Shown here piece after piece: positions 34,917 through 42,789 of a stretch of 64,000 nt of DNA. A model generated the notes under the pieces. The model saw nothing but the letters and a program-made list of their open reading frames with translations. It did no database searches and was not told where the DNA came from. The stretch spans positions 27,078 to 91,077 of the forward strand of contig QNFX01000003.1 in NCBI GenBank assembly GCA_003650125.1, in the 5' to 3' direction. Position 1 is the first letter of the stretch; each line of letters starts with the position of its first letter. This DNA comes from Campylobacterota bacterium. GTDB taxonomy: Bacteria; Bdellovibrionota; Bacteriovoracia; Bacteriovoracales; Bacteriovoracaceae. The position numbers and the translations under genes are program-made.

Positions 34917-35546
34917 TTAGGCGCTTTCTTTTTCAACTTCTGGTTCTGAAGGAATCTCTTCCTCTACTTCAACTTCAACTTCAACTTCTTGTTCGAACTT
35001 AGGTCCAATGGCCATGAGGAAATTCTTAAATAAGGTTTTTTGCCCCGTCTTAAAAAACTTAAACTCTGCCACGATTCTATAGGGATATTTAAGTTCACTT
35101 ATTATTTTACTTTCTAGTCCAAAGGACTTGCAATCTGTAACTACTGCGGCAACATCTAGCGATTTGGGAACATTTAGTTTTAAAAATATAGTGGACCCTA
35201 TATAAAATTTTTGTTCAGAGAAAAAGTGAATTTTATCAAAATTTATTTCATATAATACGGCCTGTCCATGTGCCATTTTATCGTCAGGTATTGAAATACT
35301 ACGCTGATGAAGGGTAAACGGCCCACCTTCCTTTGCTTCACCACTCTCTTTTGATGGTTCAGGCGATTGATCATCAAAAAGAAATTCTTTTTGTAAGTCT
35401 GAAATGTCTTTTATTTTCTCGATATCGCCATCAGAGTTTTTTAAACGAGCTTTCAAGATGGCAATTAGATGATCTTTTAGATGCCATATTCTCATGGATA
35501 CTTTTTTTAAAACTACTGGGTCTCTTGTGCTTTTTAAAATACTCAT
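34917..35546 (-). CDS. Unknown protein, possibly PilZ-like, with acidic repeat tail
   Basis: This 209-residue soluble protein has a basic helical N-terminus (about 1-40) and an acidic linker. The domain at about 75-180 has strands such as FYIGSTIFLKLNVPKSLDV and YPYRIVAEFKFF, like the later strands of PilZ domains. The c-di-GMP-binding RxxxR and DxSxxG motifs are not clearly present, so a PilZ call is weak. The C-terminus is Glu/Val-rich, encoded by four copies of a hexanucleotide. It is divergent from the subtilisin gene with a 149-base gap holding direct repeats. Confidence 0.6.
   Translation of the reverse strand: MSILKSTRDPVVLKKVSMRIWHLKDHLIAILKARLKNSDGDIEKIKDISDLQKEFLFDDQSPEPSKESGEAKEGGPFTLHQRSISIPDDKMAHGQAVLYEINFDKIHFFSEQKFYIGSTIFLKLNVPKSLDVAAVVTDCKSFGLESKIISELKYPYRIVAEFKFFKTGQKTLFKNFLMAIGPKFEQEVEVEVEVEEEIPSEPEVEKESA
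34966..34989 (-). repeat. Hexanucleotide tandem repeat inside a coding region
   Basis: ACTTCA is repeated three times, plus a fourth copy ending in T (34966-34989). It encodes the Glu-Val alternation near the C-terminus of the preceding gene. Being a multiple of three it can change length without breaking the frame. Confidence 0.8.
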
Positions 35547-35584
35547 AAGAGTATTTTCCCCTAAAAAGTGGTTAGACCTATGAG

Positions 35585-35618
35585 AGGAATAATTTACCTT
35601 GTCAGGAATAATTTACCT
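35585..35618 (+). repeat. Two 15-base direct repeats upstream of the subtilisin gene
   Basis: AGGAATAATTTACCT occurs at 35585-35599 and again at 35604-35618, 19 bases apart start to start. They lie 28 bases before a candidate -35 box and in the space shared with the divergent gene, the right place for an activator or other DNA-binding regulator. Confidence 0.7.
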
Positions 35619-35645
35619 GCCTTTGGAGGGGTACCCTTATAGGCC

Positions 35646-35674
35646 TTAGACTTTAAGCATATTCAATTTAATTC
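35646..35674 (+). promoter_or_regulatory. Candidate promoter for the subtilisin gene
   Basis: TTAGAC (35646-35651) and TAATTC (35669-35674) are separated by 17 bases. Both are imperfect, fitting a promoter that needs an activator. AGGAG lies 9 bases before ATG 35696. Confidence 0.35.
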
Positions 35675-35695
35675 CCCTCATAGGAGACCTCAGGT

Positions 35696-37375
35696 ATGCA
35701 TTATTTTATAATTATGAGTTTATTTTTATCTTCCAGTTTAGCGTTTGCAAAAGATAGCAAAAATCTTGATCAAGAATTTATACCTGGTGAATTTATTGTA
35801 AAACTAAAAACAGGAGTATCTTTAAAATCAATTAAACTTAGTCCCTCAATAAATATAAAAAAATCTATTAATGAGTCCTTTGCAGTCGTAACGGCCTCAT
35901 CAAATAAGTCAGTAGAAAATATTATTAGCGTTTTAGAAAGTAATCCATTAGTCGAATATGCGGAACCAAACTTTATCTGGAGAATTGTAACGCCAATCGA
36001 TGAAGGAAAGCTAAACTCATCTGTTTCCCTTGAAGGTAATTTAAACTCCCCAGATGATCCATTCTTTAATACTCAGTGGGGACTTTCAAATACTGGAGAG
36101 AATGAGCCAAAGGCAAAGACCAGTGGGGTAGCAGGAAGTGATATAAATGCAATTCGTGCATGGGCCATCAATAGAGGATCTAAACGAGTTAAAATTGCAG
36201 TAATTGATACGGGAGTAGATTATAGGCACATAGATTTGAGAGATCAAATGTGGGTGAACAAGAAAGAGCTGTATGGAACAAAAGGCGTTGATGACGATGA
36301 AAATGGTTATGTAGATGATATTTATGGCCATGATTTTTCAAACGAAGATGGAGATCCAATGGATGGCCACGGACATGGAACTCATTGTGCTGGAGTTATT
36401 GGAGCGGCCCACAACAATCAAACAGGTATTGCTGGTGTTATGCCAGAGGTAACAATCGTTGCAATTAAATTTTTGTCTGATAGCGGAAGCGGAGGTACTG
36501 ACCAGGCCATTGCAGCTATTGAATATGCTATTAAAGCTGAAGTCGATGTAATGTCTAATTCATGGGGTGGAGGTAAATATTCAGAGGCGCTTAAAGAGAC
36601 TATTATGAAGGCCTCAAATGCGGGAATCATATTTGTGGCGGCCTCAGGAAATAAATCAAGTAATACTGATGAAGAACCTCATTACCCTTCAAGCTATGAT
36701 CTACCAAATGTTGTCTCAGTTGGTGCCCTAACCGCTCAAAATAAAATTGCCAGTTTTTCTAATTACGGAGCAAATACCGTGGATATTGCTGCTCCTGGGA
36801 AAAACATAAATTCAACAGTTCAAGGTAATAAATATAAAGTTTATTCAGGGACATCTATGGCCGCCCCTCACGTGGCCGGTGCCTTAGGTCTTTTAATATC
36901 TCAAACAGGACGTATTCCACATGAAGAGATGATGGACAGACTTATTGCTACTGCAGAACCGGTAAAACGATTAAGAGGAAAGGTAAAAGACTATAGTGGA
37001 AGACTTAATGCCTATAACCTTCTTTCAAATACGAGACCTTATAAAAACATTCCAAAGGAAAGCGATTGGGAGAGTGTTGCTGTTGAAGTCTTTGAATCGG
37101 CCCATCCTTACGTAGCTGATTCTAATGTCTCTAAGTCTTATCGTGTGCCAGGAGCAAAATTTTTAAGAATAAAAGTTCGAAAAATGGATTTAGAAAAAAG
37201 TTATGACTATCTTAAAGTATCCGCTAAGGGAGTTGTCTACGATAAAATAAGTGGGCAGGGTGAAAATAGAACTTCTGTTTATATAGATGGTGATAGCGTA
37301 GATATCCAATTCAAATCTGATTCTTCAGTAAATAATTGGGGATTTGTAATTGATGAAATTGAGGCCGTAAGATAG
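35696..37375 (+). CDS. Secreted subtilisin-like protease with CUB-like tail
   Basis: This 559-residue S8 serine protease has, in order, a signal peptide (MHYFIIMSLFLSSSLAFA), an I9-type inhibitor propeptide (FIPGEFIVKLKTGVS to NPLVEYAEPNF), the catalytic domain and a C-terminal domain. The triad is Asp171 (IAVIDTGVDYRH), His227 (GHGHGTHCAG) and Ser387 (SGTSMAAPHVAGA). Asp/Asn-rich loops near DDDENGYVDD probably bind calcium. The C-terminal 100 residues (ESAHPYVADSN, SYDYLKVSAKG, VDIQFKSDSSVNNWGF) follow the pattern of bacterial CUB-like domains. It is probably secreted and self-activated, and able to degrade prey or environmental protein (inference). Confidence 0.93.
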   Translation: MHYFIIMSLFLSSSLAFAKDSKNLDQEFIPGEFIVKLKTGVSLKSIKLSPSINIKKSINESFAVVTASSNKSVENIISVLESNPLVEYAEPNFIWRIVTPIDEGKLNSSVSLEGNLNSPDDPFFNTQWGLSNTGENEPKAKTSGVAGSDINAIRAWAINRGSKRVKIAVIDTGVDYRHIDLRDQMWVNKKELYGTKGVDDDENGYVDDIYGHDFSNEDGDPMDGHGHGTHCAGVIGAAHNNQTGIAGVMPEVTIVAIKFLSDSGSGGTDQAIAAIEYAIKAEVDVMSNSWGGGKYSEALKETIMKASNAGIIFVAASGNKSSNTDEEPHYPSSYDLPNVVSVGALTAQNKIASFSNYGANTVDIAAPGKNINSTVQGNKYKVYSGTSMAAPHVAGALGLLISQTGRIPHEEMMDRLIATAEPVKRLRGKVKDYSGRLNAYNLLSNTRPYKNIPKESDWESVAVEVFESAHPYVADSNVSKSYRVPGAKFLRIKVRKMDLEKSYDYLKVSAKGVVYDKISGQGENRTSVYIDGDSVDIQFKSDSSVNNWGFVIDEIEAVR

Positions 37376-37386
37376 CGGCCTCATCT

Positions 37387-37620
37387 TTACATATACAGGT
37401 GTTTGTATTTTCTAAGAAACTTTGAAAGAGATCCAACCTTATCTAATGTTCTAATCGCACTAGTTGATAAACGTAGCTTAACCGTTTCACCAGATTCAGG
37501 ATCAAAAACTCTTTTAGTTTGTAAGTTAACCTGTTGCTTCATCTTGGTTCTATTTTTGGCGTGAGAGACTTTATTCCCTACTAGTCTTCTTTTACCTGTA
37601 AGATCACATGAGCGTGCCAT
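37387..37620 (-). CDS. rpmB: Ribosomal protein bL28
   Basis: This 77-residue large-subunit protein begins MARSCDLTGKRRLVGNKVSHAK, with the family core TKRVFDPESGETVKLRLS. AGGA precedes the ATG. It is transcribed alone from its own promoter, convergent with the subtilisin gene. Confidence 0.96.
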   Translation of the reverse strand: MARSCDLTGKRRLVGNKVSHAKNRTKMKQQVNLQTKRVFDPESGETVKLRLSTSAIRTLDKVGSLSKFLRKYKHLYM

Positions 37621-37649
37621 AGTTAATTCCTTTAAAAATTAAGTATTTG

Positions 37650-37678
37650 TATATATATCGACGGGTGGCGAAGAGCAA
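37650..37678 (-). promoter_or_regulatory. Promoter for rpmB
   Basis: On the minus strand TTGCTC (37678-37673) is followed after 17 bases by TATATA (37655-37650), 30 bases before the rpmB ATG. Spacing and sequence are good for a housekeeping promoter. Confidence 0.6.
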
Positions 37679-37768
37679 GGGCCTTCTTAAAAATCAGGAG
37701 ATTTTCTAATTTATTCCCCCTTAAACAAGTGAAATCAGGTAAAATCAACACATTGCAAGGAGAAGCAG

Positions 37769-37987
37769 ATGAAAAAGTGGGTCTTAATCGGCAGTTTTAT
37801 GGTGGCAAGCATCCTTTTCGCCCAAAAGTATGAATACAAGGAGCCGGAGCTTGGGTACCAAAAAAAAGAGCCATCTTCATCCAAGTTTTTAAGGATAAAT
37901 GCACTAGAAATTAAAATGGGGAAAATGTATCAGCGGATGCAGGCCTTAGAAGAGAGGGTTCAAAAGTTAGAGGCGGGAGCTCTTTAG
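37769..37987 (+). CDS. Small exported protein with C-terminal coiled coil
   Basis: This 72-residue protein follows a strong AAGGAG site. An N-terminal hydrophobic segment (about 3-18) ends FAQ, fitting a signal peptide or anchor. A polar stretch and a heptad-like helix (LEIKMGKMYQRMQALEERVQKLEAG) follow. Family not recognised. It could form coiled-coil oligomers in the periplasm. It ends overlapping by 4 bases the end of a convergent gene. Confidence 0.65.
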   Translation: MKKWVLIGSFMVASILFAQKYEYKEPELGYQKKEPSSSKFLRINALEIKMGKMYQRMQALEERVQKLEAGAL

Positions 37988-38418
37988 TTCGTTGTCTTAT
38001 TGTGAAAGAGACTTCTTCTTTGTTTCATCTTTTGGTTAAAGGTATTAATTTCTGCTTTTAAATCTTGTTGGAAAAATAACTTTCTTTCTTTTTGTGAAAC
38101 CTTTTTAAATGCTTGTTGTTTCTTCTTGATAAGTGTCATTATTTTTTTATTATTTTTCTTATTACCCCATTTTAGTTTCTTTTGAATTCCTGCTAACTCT
38201 TTTAAATGAGTCATTTTATTTTTGTAGTAGGTTGCTAGAAATTGCCGTTGTTTTTTATAGAGGCGAATTTCTTGTCCCATTCTTAGTTTTGAATTTTGGT
38301 TAAGAAAATTCTTATATTCCTTCATCCAATTTGCTTTATTCTCGGCCGTAAATTTTTTAGTGCTTGATAAAAGTGGAAGTGAAAAACTGACTAAAAAGAT
38401 AAGTAAAATTGATTTCAT
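37984..38418 (-). CDS. Exported lysine-rich helical protein, unknown
   Basis: This 144-residue protein has a signal peptide (MKSILLIFLVSFSLPLLSS). A very basic mature part (many Lys and Gln) is predicted to be almost entirely helical, with stretches like MTLIKKKQQAFKKVSQKERK. It resembles no family I know beyond a general likeness to small periplasmic helical chaperones. A GGAGG-type site precedes the ATG. Its gene lies 29 bases downstream of the 2OG oxygenase gene on the same strand and may be co-transcribed with it. Confidence 0.65.
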   Translation of the reverse strand: MKSILLIFLVSFSLPLLSSTKKFTAENKANWMKEYKNFLNQNSKLRMGQEIRLYKKQRQFLATYYKNKMTHLKELAGIQKKLKWGNKKNNKKIMTLIKKKQQAFKKVSQKERKLFFQQDLKAEINTFNQKMKQRRSLFHNKTTN

Positions 38419-38447
38419 GATTCCTCCAAATGATTATTATTTTAACC

Positions 38448-38936
38448 TTAGGAGCACCACCCGGCCAAGGAAATTCGTTCCCCCTTAGTGACCATTCCAA
38501 CTTTATGTTCAAAATTATATTGTCCGGTTAAAAAAATAATCATTTCACCAAAAGCGAGGGGCGATAAGGTGACTATTTCATTTTTATTACTTTTTTTACG
38601 TAGAAAAAGCTCTCCTCCGGCAATCGAGTCAGGAGCAAAATTTAAGGAAAGAGAAAAGGCCAGATATCTTGATCCATCATCATGCCAGATGCCATCTTCA
38701 TCATCAATATAGTTTCTAATATTAATAAGGTGTTCTATTTCTTCAAAGTTATGGAAGTTTTTTAGTTCGTTAAAAATCAGGCCATCGTTATTGCATAAGC
38801 GGAAGGCATTTTGATCTAGTAGGGACCAATTTCTAGCTTTAACGGCCTCTCTAATTTCAGGGGGCAGTTTTATCGTTAGTTTTTTAAAACCAGATATTAA
38901 GAGGGATTTATCTTTTAGTAGGATATTATTTTTCAT
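38448..38936 (-). CDS. 2-oxoglutarate/Fe(II) oxygenase (prolyl-4-hydroxylase-like)
   Basis: This 162-residue protein carries the jelly-roll iron site: His85 and Asp87 in GIWHDDGSRYLAFSLSLN, His144 in YNFEHKVGMV, and the 2-oxoglutarate arginine Arg154 in KGERISLAGW. The GGELFLR strand between them is typical of the P4Hc (2OG-FeII_Oxy_3) family. It is at the short end for the family. The substrate is unknown and may be a protein side chain or a small molecule. It is divergent from the gene at 38951 with only 14 bases between starts. Confidence 0.8.
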   Translation of the reverse strand: MKNNILLKDKSLLISGFKKLTIKLPPEIREAVKARNWSLLDQNAFRLCNNDGLIFNELKNFHNFEEIEHLINIRNYIDDEDGIWHDDGSRYLAFSLSLNFAPDSIAGGELFLRKKSNKNEIVTLSPLAFGEMIIFLTGQYNFEHKVGMVTKGERISLAGWCS

Positions 38937-38950
38937 GTTATAAATTATTT

Positions 38951-39778
38951 ATGAATAAAAATATTTACTTGGTAGTTATCATTTTACTTTTATCTTTTTT
39001 GGGATATTTCCTATACACCAACCCCCTGCCCCGTCTTGATGTTTCGTTTCAAGAGAGCAAGGACAGGGCCAATTTACCCCCACCGGCCCCAATCGTCAAA
39101 GATATTCAACTTGATAGTTTAATCGTGAGAGAAACTAAAGAAGACAAAATAAAAAAAGAATTAAAAATTGCAAAGGAGAGAGTCGAAAGTAGAGACGATG
39201 CCTGTAAAAAGAACTCGCAGGATATTTTTCTGGGTTCTTTAAAAGGAGATATTGTCGATGACCTAAACCTTGTTTTTAAAAGGTCACTAAACCGTAAAGA
39301 AGCAGAACAGGCATTTTTAAAAATTCAGGAAATTTTAAACTCTAAAATCCCCATAAATCTAAATATTTTTTATTCTTTGTTATTTAGCTTAGATATCTGT
39401 CGTCCTAGAAAAAGCATGGAGTTTTTAGATCGAGTAATTGGTTCTTTAAAAGACTCCGATGATAAATATCAAGAGAAATTAGTTCCCGTCTTACTATCAA
39501 ATATTAATAATAATCTTCTAGGAAATAATTATGCTCCTATTAATTTAAGCCTAATATTTGGCAAGCTTGGTAAATTAATTGAAATGAAGGTTATTAAAGA
39601 ACCATTCGCCGGAGAGATACTAAATCTTAAAGCTCACTTTTTAACTTATGAAAGAGAAGCAAATAGGAATATAAAAAGAGCAGAAGGACAGGAGCAATTA
39701 AGAGATTTAACTATTGAACATTTTTCAGAATTAAAAGAAATATCTATCGAGTTAAAAAGTATCTTGAGTAATATTTAG
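38951..39778 (+). CDS. Membrane-anchored protein of unknown function
   Basis: This 275-residue protein has an N-terminal hydrophobic helix (YLVVIILLLSFLGYFLYT) that anchors it, followed by a proline-rich linker (about 42-50, PPPAPIV). A mostly helical soluble part follows, and no motif is recognised. One cysteine pair candidate is Cys84 and a Cys in SLDICRPRKS. It ends overlapping by 4 bases the end of the SplB-like gene on the other strand. Confidence 0.65.
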   Translation: MNKNIYLVVIILLLSFLGYFLYTNPLPRLDVSFQESKDRANLPPPAPIVKDIQLDSLIVRETKEDKIKKELKIAKERVESRDDACKKNSQDIFLGSLKGDIVDDLNLVFKRSLNRKEAEQAFLKIQEILNSKIPINLNIFYSLLFSLDICRPRKSMEFLDRVIGSLKDSDDKYQEKLVPVLLSNINNNLLGNNYAPINLSLIFGKLGKLIEMKVIKEPFAGEILNLKAHFLTYEREANRNIKRAEGQEQLRDLTIEHFSELKEISIELKSILSNI

Positions 39779-40785
39779 TCCTCATCTTCCATGCAAAGAT
39801 AAACTTTGTTTTGATTGGCCCCAAAGTCAAGGCAGATTTCTTTTAGTTTATTTAATATCCAGTATCTCATAGGTCTTTTGTATCTTATTTTACCATCATT
39901 TCCTTTGATGAAATCTTCGGCCAAAAGAGGAGAGTCAGGATAATTTTTCTTAACTTGATGAAAAACTGCTTTACTAAATCGGACTACTCCCAAAGAGATA
40001 TATTCTAGTTTTTCAATGGGGATAGCTTCATTTAAGAGCGTCATCAGATTTCGATAAGAGTTTTCAAAGTCCTCTTCAAAAATAATAGGATCTAAATGCA
40101 GACCAACTCGATGTCCTTTTTCATAGACTGCCTGTATCGCCTTAAGACGAACCTTTAAGGGGGGCGTTTTAAGATCGAACTCTTTTATGGATTTATTAGG
40201 AGAAAGGGAAAAGGAGGTGACAACATTATCTAGGGGAGAGAGCTTTAAAAGTTCACGGATATTGGTCGATTTGGTTCGAAGCTCTAACTTCGCTTTGGGG
40301 TGATCTTTAAAAAAATCAAAATAAATTGGTAGTTCTCCGGTGATATGAGATAGGGCGAGGGAATCGCTGTATTCTCCTGCATGAAACCATGGTGTAACAC
40401 CTTCTTCAGTTTCATTAATTTTTTTTTCAATCTCTTGTAAAATCTCTTCATGGTTAATAAATATTACTAAGTCTGGGGAATGAAAATATCCTTGAAGATA
40501 ACAATACTGACACTCATAAATACAATTATAGGCATGGACAAAATAATAATGAGGGTCACCTTTAGTGCCATAGGCCTCAGGTGCAATTTTTACAAGTTCT
40601 CCCTTTTTCCTTCCTAAAAAAAGGTTTAGGTCAGTTCTCTTTTGAAGATATGGCTTCTTTACTCGTCCGAATACATCTTCAATCCTTTCAATTTCTTCTA
40701 ATTTTTTATAGGAAATTTTTTCGAGTATGGATTTTGTTCGCTTACTATTTAAAATATCCTTTTCAACGAAGGCCTTTTTAAACAT
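39775..40785 (-). CDS. Radical-SAM protein, spore photoproduct lyase (SplB)-like
   Basis: This 336-residue protein has the three-cysteine cluster motif CIYECQYC (Cys88, Cys92, Cys95), which would hold a 4Fe-4S centre and bind S-adenosylmethionine. It follows HYYFVHAYN, as in spore photoproduct lyases. Other family-like parts are WFHAGEYSDSLALSH, LELRTKSTNIREL, TSFSLSPN and RVGLHLDPIIF. Classical SplB repairs UV thymine dimers in spores. This organism type does not make spores, so the substrate may differ. It is coupled by an 8-base overlap to the nucleoside-phosphorylase-fold gene upstream. Confidence 0.83.
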   Translation of the reverse strand: MFKKAFVEKDILNSKRTKSILEKISYKKLEEIERIEDVFGRVKKPYLQKRTDLNLFLGRKKGELVKIAPEAYGTKGDPHYYFVHAYNCIYECQYCYLQGYFHSPDLVIFINHEEILQEIEKKINETEEGVTPWFHAGEYSDSLALSHITGELPIYFDFFKDHPKAKLELRTKSTNIRELLKLSPLDNVVTSFSLSPNKSIKEFDLKTPPLKVRLKAIQAVYEKGHRVGLHLDPIIFEEDFENSYRNLMTLLNEAIPIEKLEYISLGVVRFSKAVFHQVKKNYPDSPLLAEDFIKGNDGKIRYKRPMRYWILNKLKEICLDFGANQNKVYLCMEDED

Positions 40786-41785
40786 CGATTTGTCCTTTAA
40801 ATACCTTCTGAATTTTATTAAGTGGAAACTTTTTTAAATTATCGATTAGTCTAGCTAAATCTTGGTCATTTTTAACAACTGAGCTGACTTCTATTTCATC
40901 TTGTTCAAAACTCTTAGAGAGTTTTATTTTAAGACCCTGTTCCTTGCAAGGATCAATCAAATTTTTCAATTGAAGGTTAACTTTTTCATTGAAGGGGAAC
41001 AGTGCAGCTTCCATTTCTTTTAATATCCTCGCGGCCTTTTGTTTTGGCGAAAGGGGAAGAGCATTAATTTTATCTAGGTTAACAATCTCGGTCAGGCCCA
41101 TTCCTTTAATTTTAATTTTTTTAATTAGAGAGTTATAAAGTCTTTTTTGCGATATCGTGAAATGAGTTCCTTTTATTTCAGGAGTAATGTTCTTAACTTT
41201 TTCTGAAAAGTTTAAATTTAAGAAATGATTATAAAGAGTGTTACTAATTTCTTGCGCTTTAAGAGACACCATCTGACAGAGTTCTTCCCCGTCTGCATGA
41301 TCAGAGATATATTTATAGGAATAAAAAGATTTTTTAAATAAGGAACTTACCGATCCTATGGCCCAGACTTCTCGGTCAACTAAAGGGGCAAAATGGGATA
41401 GGTATTTTGCATAATCAATACTTAAAACTCTTTGGTGAGCAGATACACAGTCAATCCCATTATTAATATCAGTAGAAAAAGATTTAAATTCCATCCCCGA
41501 TTTTTTTTCTAGATAACAGGTTCTAATAGGATGAATCTCTCCTTCATTGAATTTATTTTCTAAGGATCCACAAACTCCAAAGTTTAAAACCTGCTTAATT
41601 TCATTAAAGGCCCCTAAAACGGCAGCTAATTTTTCACTTGTTGCCTGGACACCTTCTCCAGTAATTAATAAAAAATGATCATTACTTTGATAGAGACCTT
41701 CAAAGGCAAAATTTAGAGGTTTAAAGGGGAGTTCTTTTAAGAAGGCCTTGGCCTCTCCACGGTGGGCAAAGGTTAATAAATCCAT
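40778..41785 (-). CDS. Nucleoside phosphorylase-fold protein with extra C-terminal domain
   Basis: This 335-residue protein has an N-terminal part (about 1-195) that follows the MTA/SAH nucleosidase and futalosine hydrolase pattern: LLITGEGVQATSEKLAAVL, QVLNFGVCGSLENKFNEGEI, and the SDHADGEE stretch with the catalytic-type aspartate. The C-terminal 140 residues (GTHFTISQKRLYNSLIKKIK, LSPKQKAARILKEME) are not part of that fold and are unrecognised. The end overlaps the SplB-like gene by 8 bases, so the two are made together. A joint role in handling damaged nucleosides or SAM by-products is a guess. Confidence 0.7.
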   Translation of the reverse strand: MDLLTFAHRGEAKAFLKELPFKPLNFAFEGLYQSNDHFLLITGEGVQATSEKLAAVLGAFNEIKQVLNFGVCGSLENKFNEGEIHPIRTCYLEKKSGMEFKSFSTDINNGIDCVSAHQRVLSIDYAKYLSHFAPLVDREVWAIGSVSSLFKKSFYSYKYISDHADGEELCQMVSLKAQEISNTLYNHFLNLNFSEKVKNITPEIKGTHFTISQKRLYNSLIKKIKIKGMGLTEIVNLDKINALPLSPKQKAARILKEMEAALFPFNEKVNLQLKNLIDPCKEQGLKIKLSKSFEQDEIEVSSVVKNDQDLARLIDNLKKFPLNKIQKVFKGQIDV

Positions 41786-41816
41786 AGAAGGGAAAGCTAT
41801 GTCTTATTAACTACTA

Positions 41817-41845
41817 TTGTCAAACAGGAGTTATAGGCCTAGATA
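41817..41845 (+). promoter_or_regulatory. Promoter for the aldo/keto reductase operon
   Basis: TTGTCA (41817-41822) and TAGATA (41840-41845) are 17 bases apart. The predicted start of the message, near 41852, excludes a GTG start at 41851 and supports ATG 41875. An 8-base palindrome TAGGCCTA (41834-41841) overlaps the -10. Confidence 0.5.
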
Positions 41846-41874
41846 AGTTAGTGTCACCAAGGAGGTTTGACTTG

Positions 41875-42789
41875 ATGCATATAAAGAATGCCTTTCAGGC
41901 CCATTCTATCGGTTTTGGTGGAGCTTCCATCAGCGGTGAGGGAAAAGGCTATGGGTTTGGGCCAATTTCAGAAACAAATTCCATCGATTTATTAAATGAG
42001 TCTCTTGAAAAAGGCATCAAGGTTTTTGATACGGCCCCAATTTATGGTTTTGGCACTTCCGAAGTTCGAATGGGTAAGGCCTTTGCTAAATGTCGAGAAG
42101 AGGTTTTTATTTGTTCTAAAGGTGGGATTACCTGGGATCAAAATAAAAGAGTTGATATTGATAACTCACCTCAAACGATTAGAAGAATGCTTGAAAGTTC
42201 TCTGAAAAGTTTAGACTCAGATTATATTGATCTTTATATGATTCATTGGCCTGATCCAAGAAGTGATATTCGAAGAGCGATAGAGGTGTTAGCAAGGGCC
42301 AAAGAGAAAGGAAAAATAAATCACATAGGTCTTTGCAACACCAACCAGGAAGACTTTTTAAAGGCACAGGAAATAGAAAAAATTGAAGTTTTACAATCTG
42401 AATTTAATTTATTTAATAAACCTGAAATTTTAGAGCAAATTAAAGATCAAATATACTTTATGGGGTGGGGAACGCTTGATAAGGGGATTATTTCAGGGAG
42501 AGTTACTCTGGGTCGAACATTTGACCCTTTAGATGCTCGCTCTTGGGCCCCGTGGTGGAAAAAATCACCAAAGAATCAAAAAATAGAAAAGATGAAAAAG
42601 GTACTGAGTTTTTTAAAAGAGAAGGGGCACAGTGGAACTGAACTGGCATTAGCTTATAACAATTCTTTTTCCAAGCTTTCACTTTCATTAGTAGGTTTTA
42701 GAAATTCTCAGCAGCTAGATTCCCTTTTAAAATCTTTTGATAACTTGCCAACATCTGAAATAATTGATGAAGCAATCCAACTGTTATGA
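41875..42789 (+). CDS. Aldo/keto reductase
   Basis: This NADPH-dependent TIM-barrel oxidoreductase has 304 residues. The start at ATG 41875 is chosen because AGGAGG lies 9 bases before it; TTG 41872 is also possible. Family motifs are KVFDTAPIYGFGTSEVRMGKA (catalytic Asp/Tyr), ICSKGG (catalytic Lys), YIDLYMIHWPDP (catalytic His), and LVGFRNSQQLDS at the cofactor end. It resembles the general aldo/keto reductase group of sugar or aldehyde dehydrogenases. It overlaps the next glycosyltransferase gene by 4 bases, which hints at a sugar substrate. Confidence 0.9.
   Translation: MHIKNAFQAHSIGFGGASISGEGKGYGFGPISETNSIDLLNESLEKGIKVFDTAPIYGFGTSEVRMGKAFAKCREEVFICSKGGITWDQNKRVDIDNSPQTIRRMLESSLKSLDSDYIDLYMIHWPDPRSDIRRAIEVLARAKEKGKINHIGLCNTNQEDFLKAQEIEKIEVLQSEFNLFNKPEILEQIKDQIYFMGWGTLDKGIISGRVTLGRTFDPLDARSWAPWWKKSPKNQKIEKMKKVLSFLKEKGHSGTELALAYNNSFSKLSLSLVGFRNSQQLDSLLKSFDNLPTSEIIDEAIQLL

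Noticed and set aside
37361..37382. GAGGCC/GGCCTC inverted repeat around the subtilisin stop codon
   Set aside because: Good 6-base stem, but no T-run on either side and the loop contains the stop codon; too weak for a terminator call.
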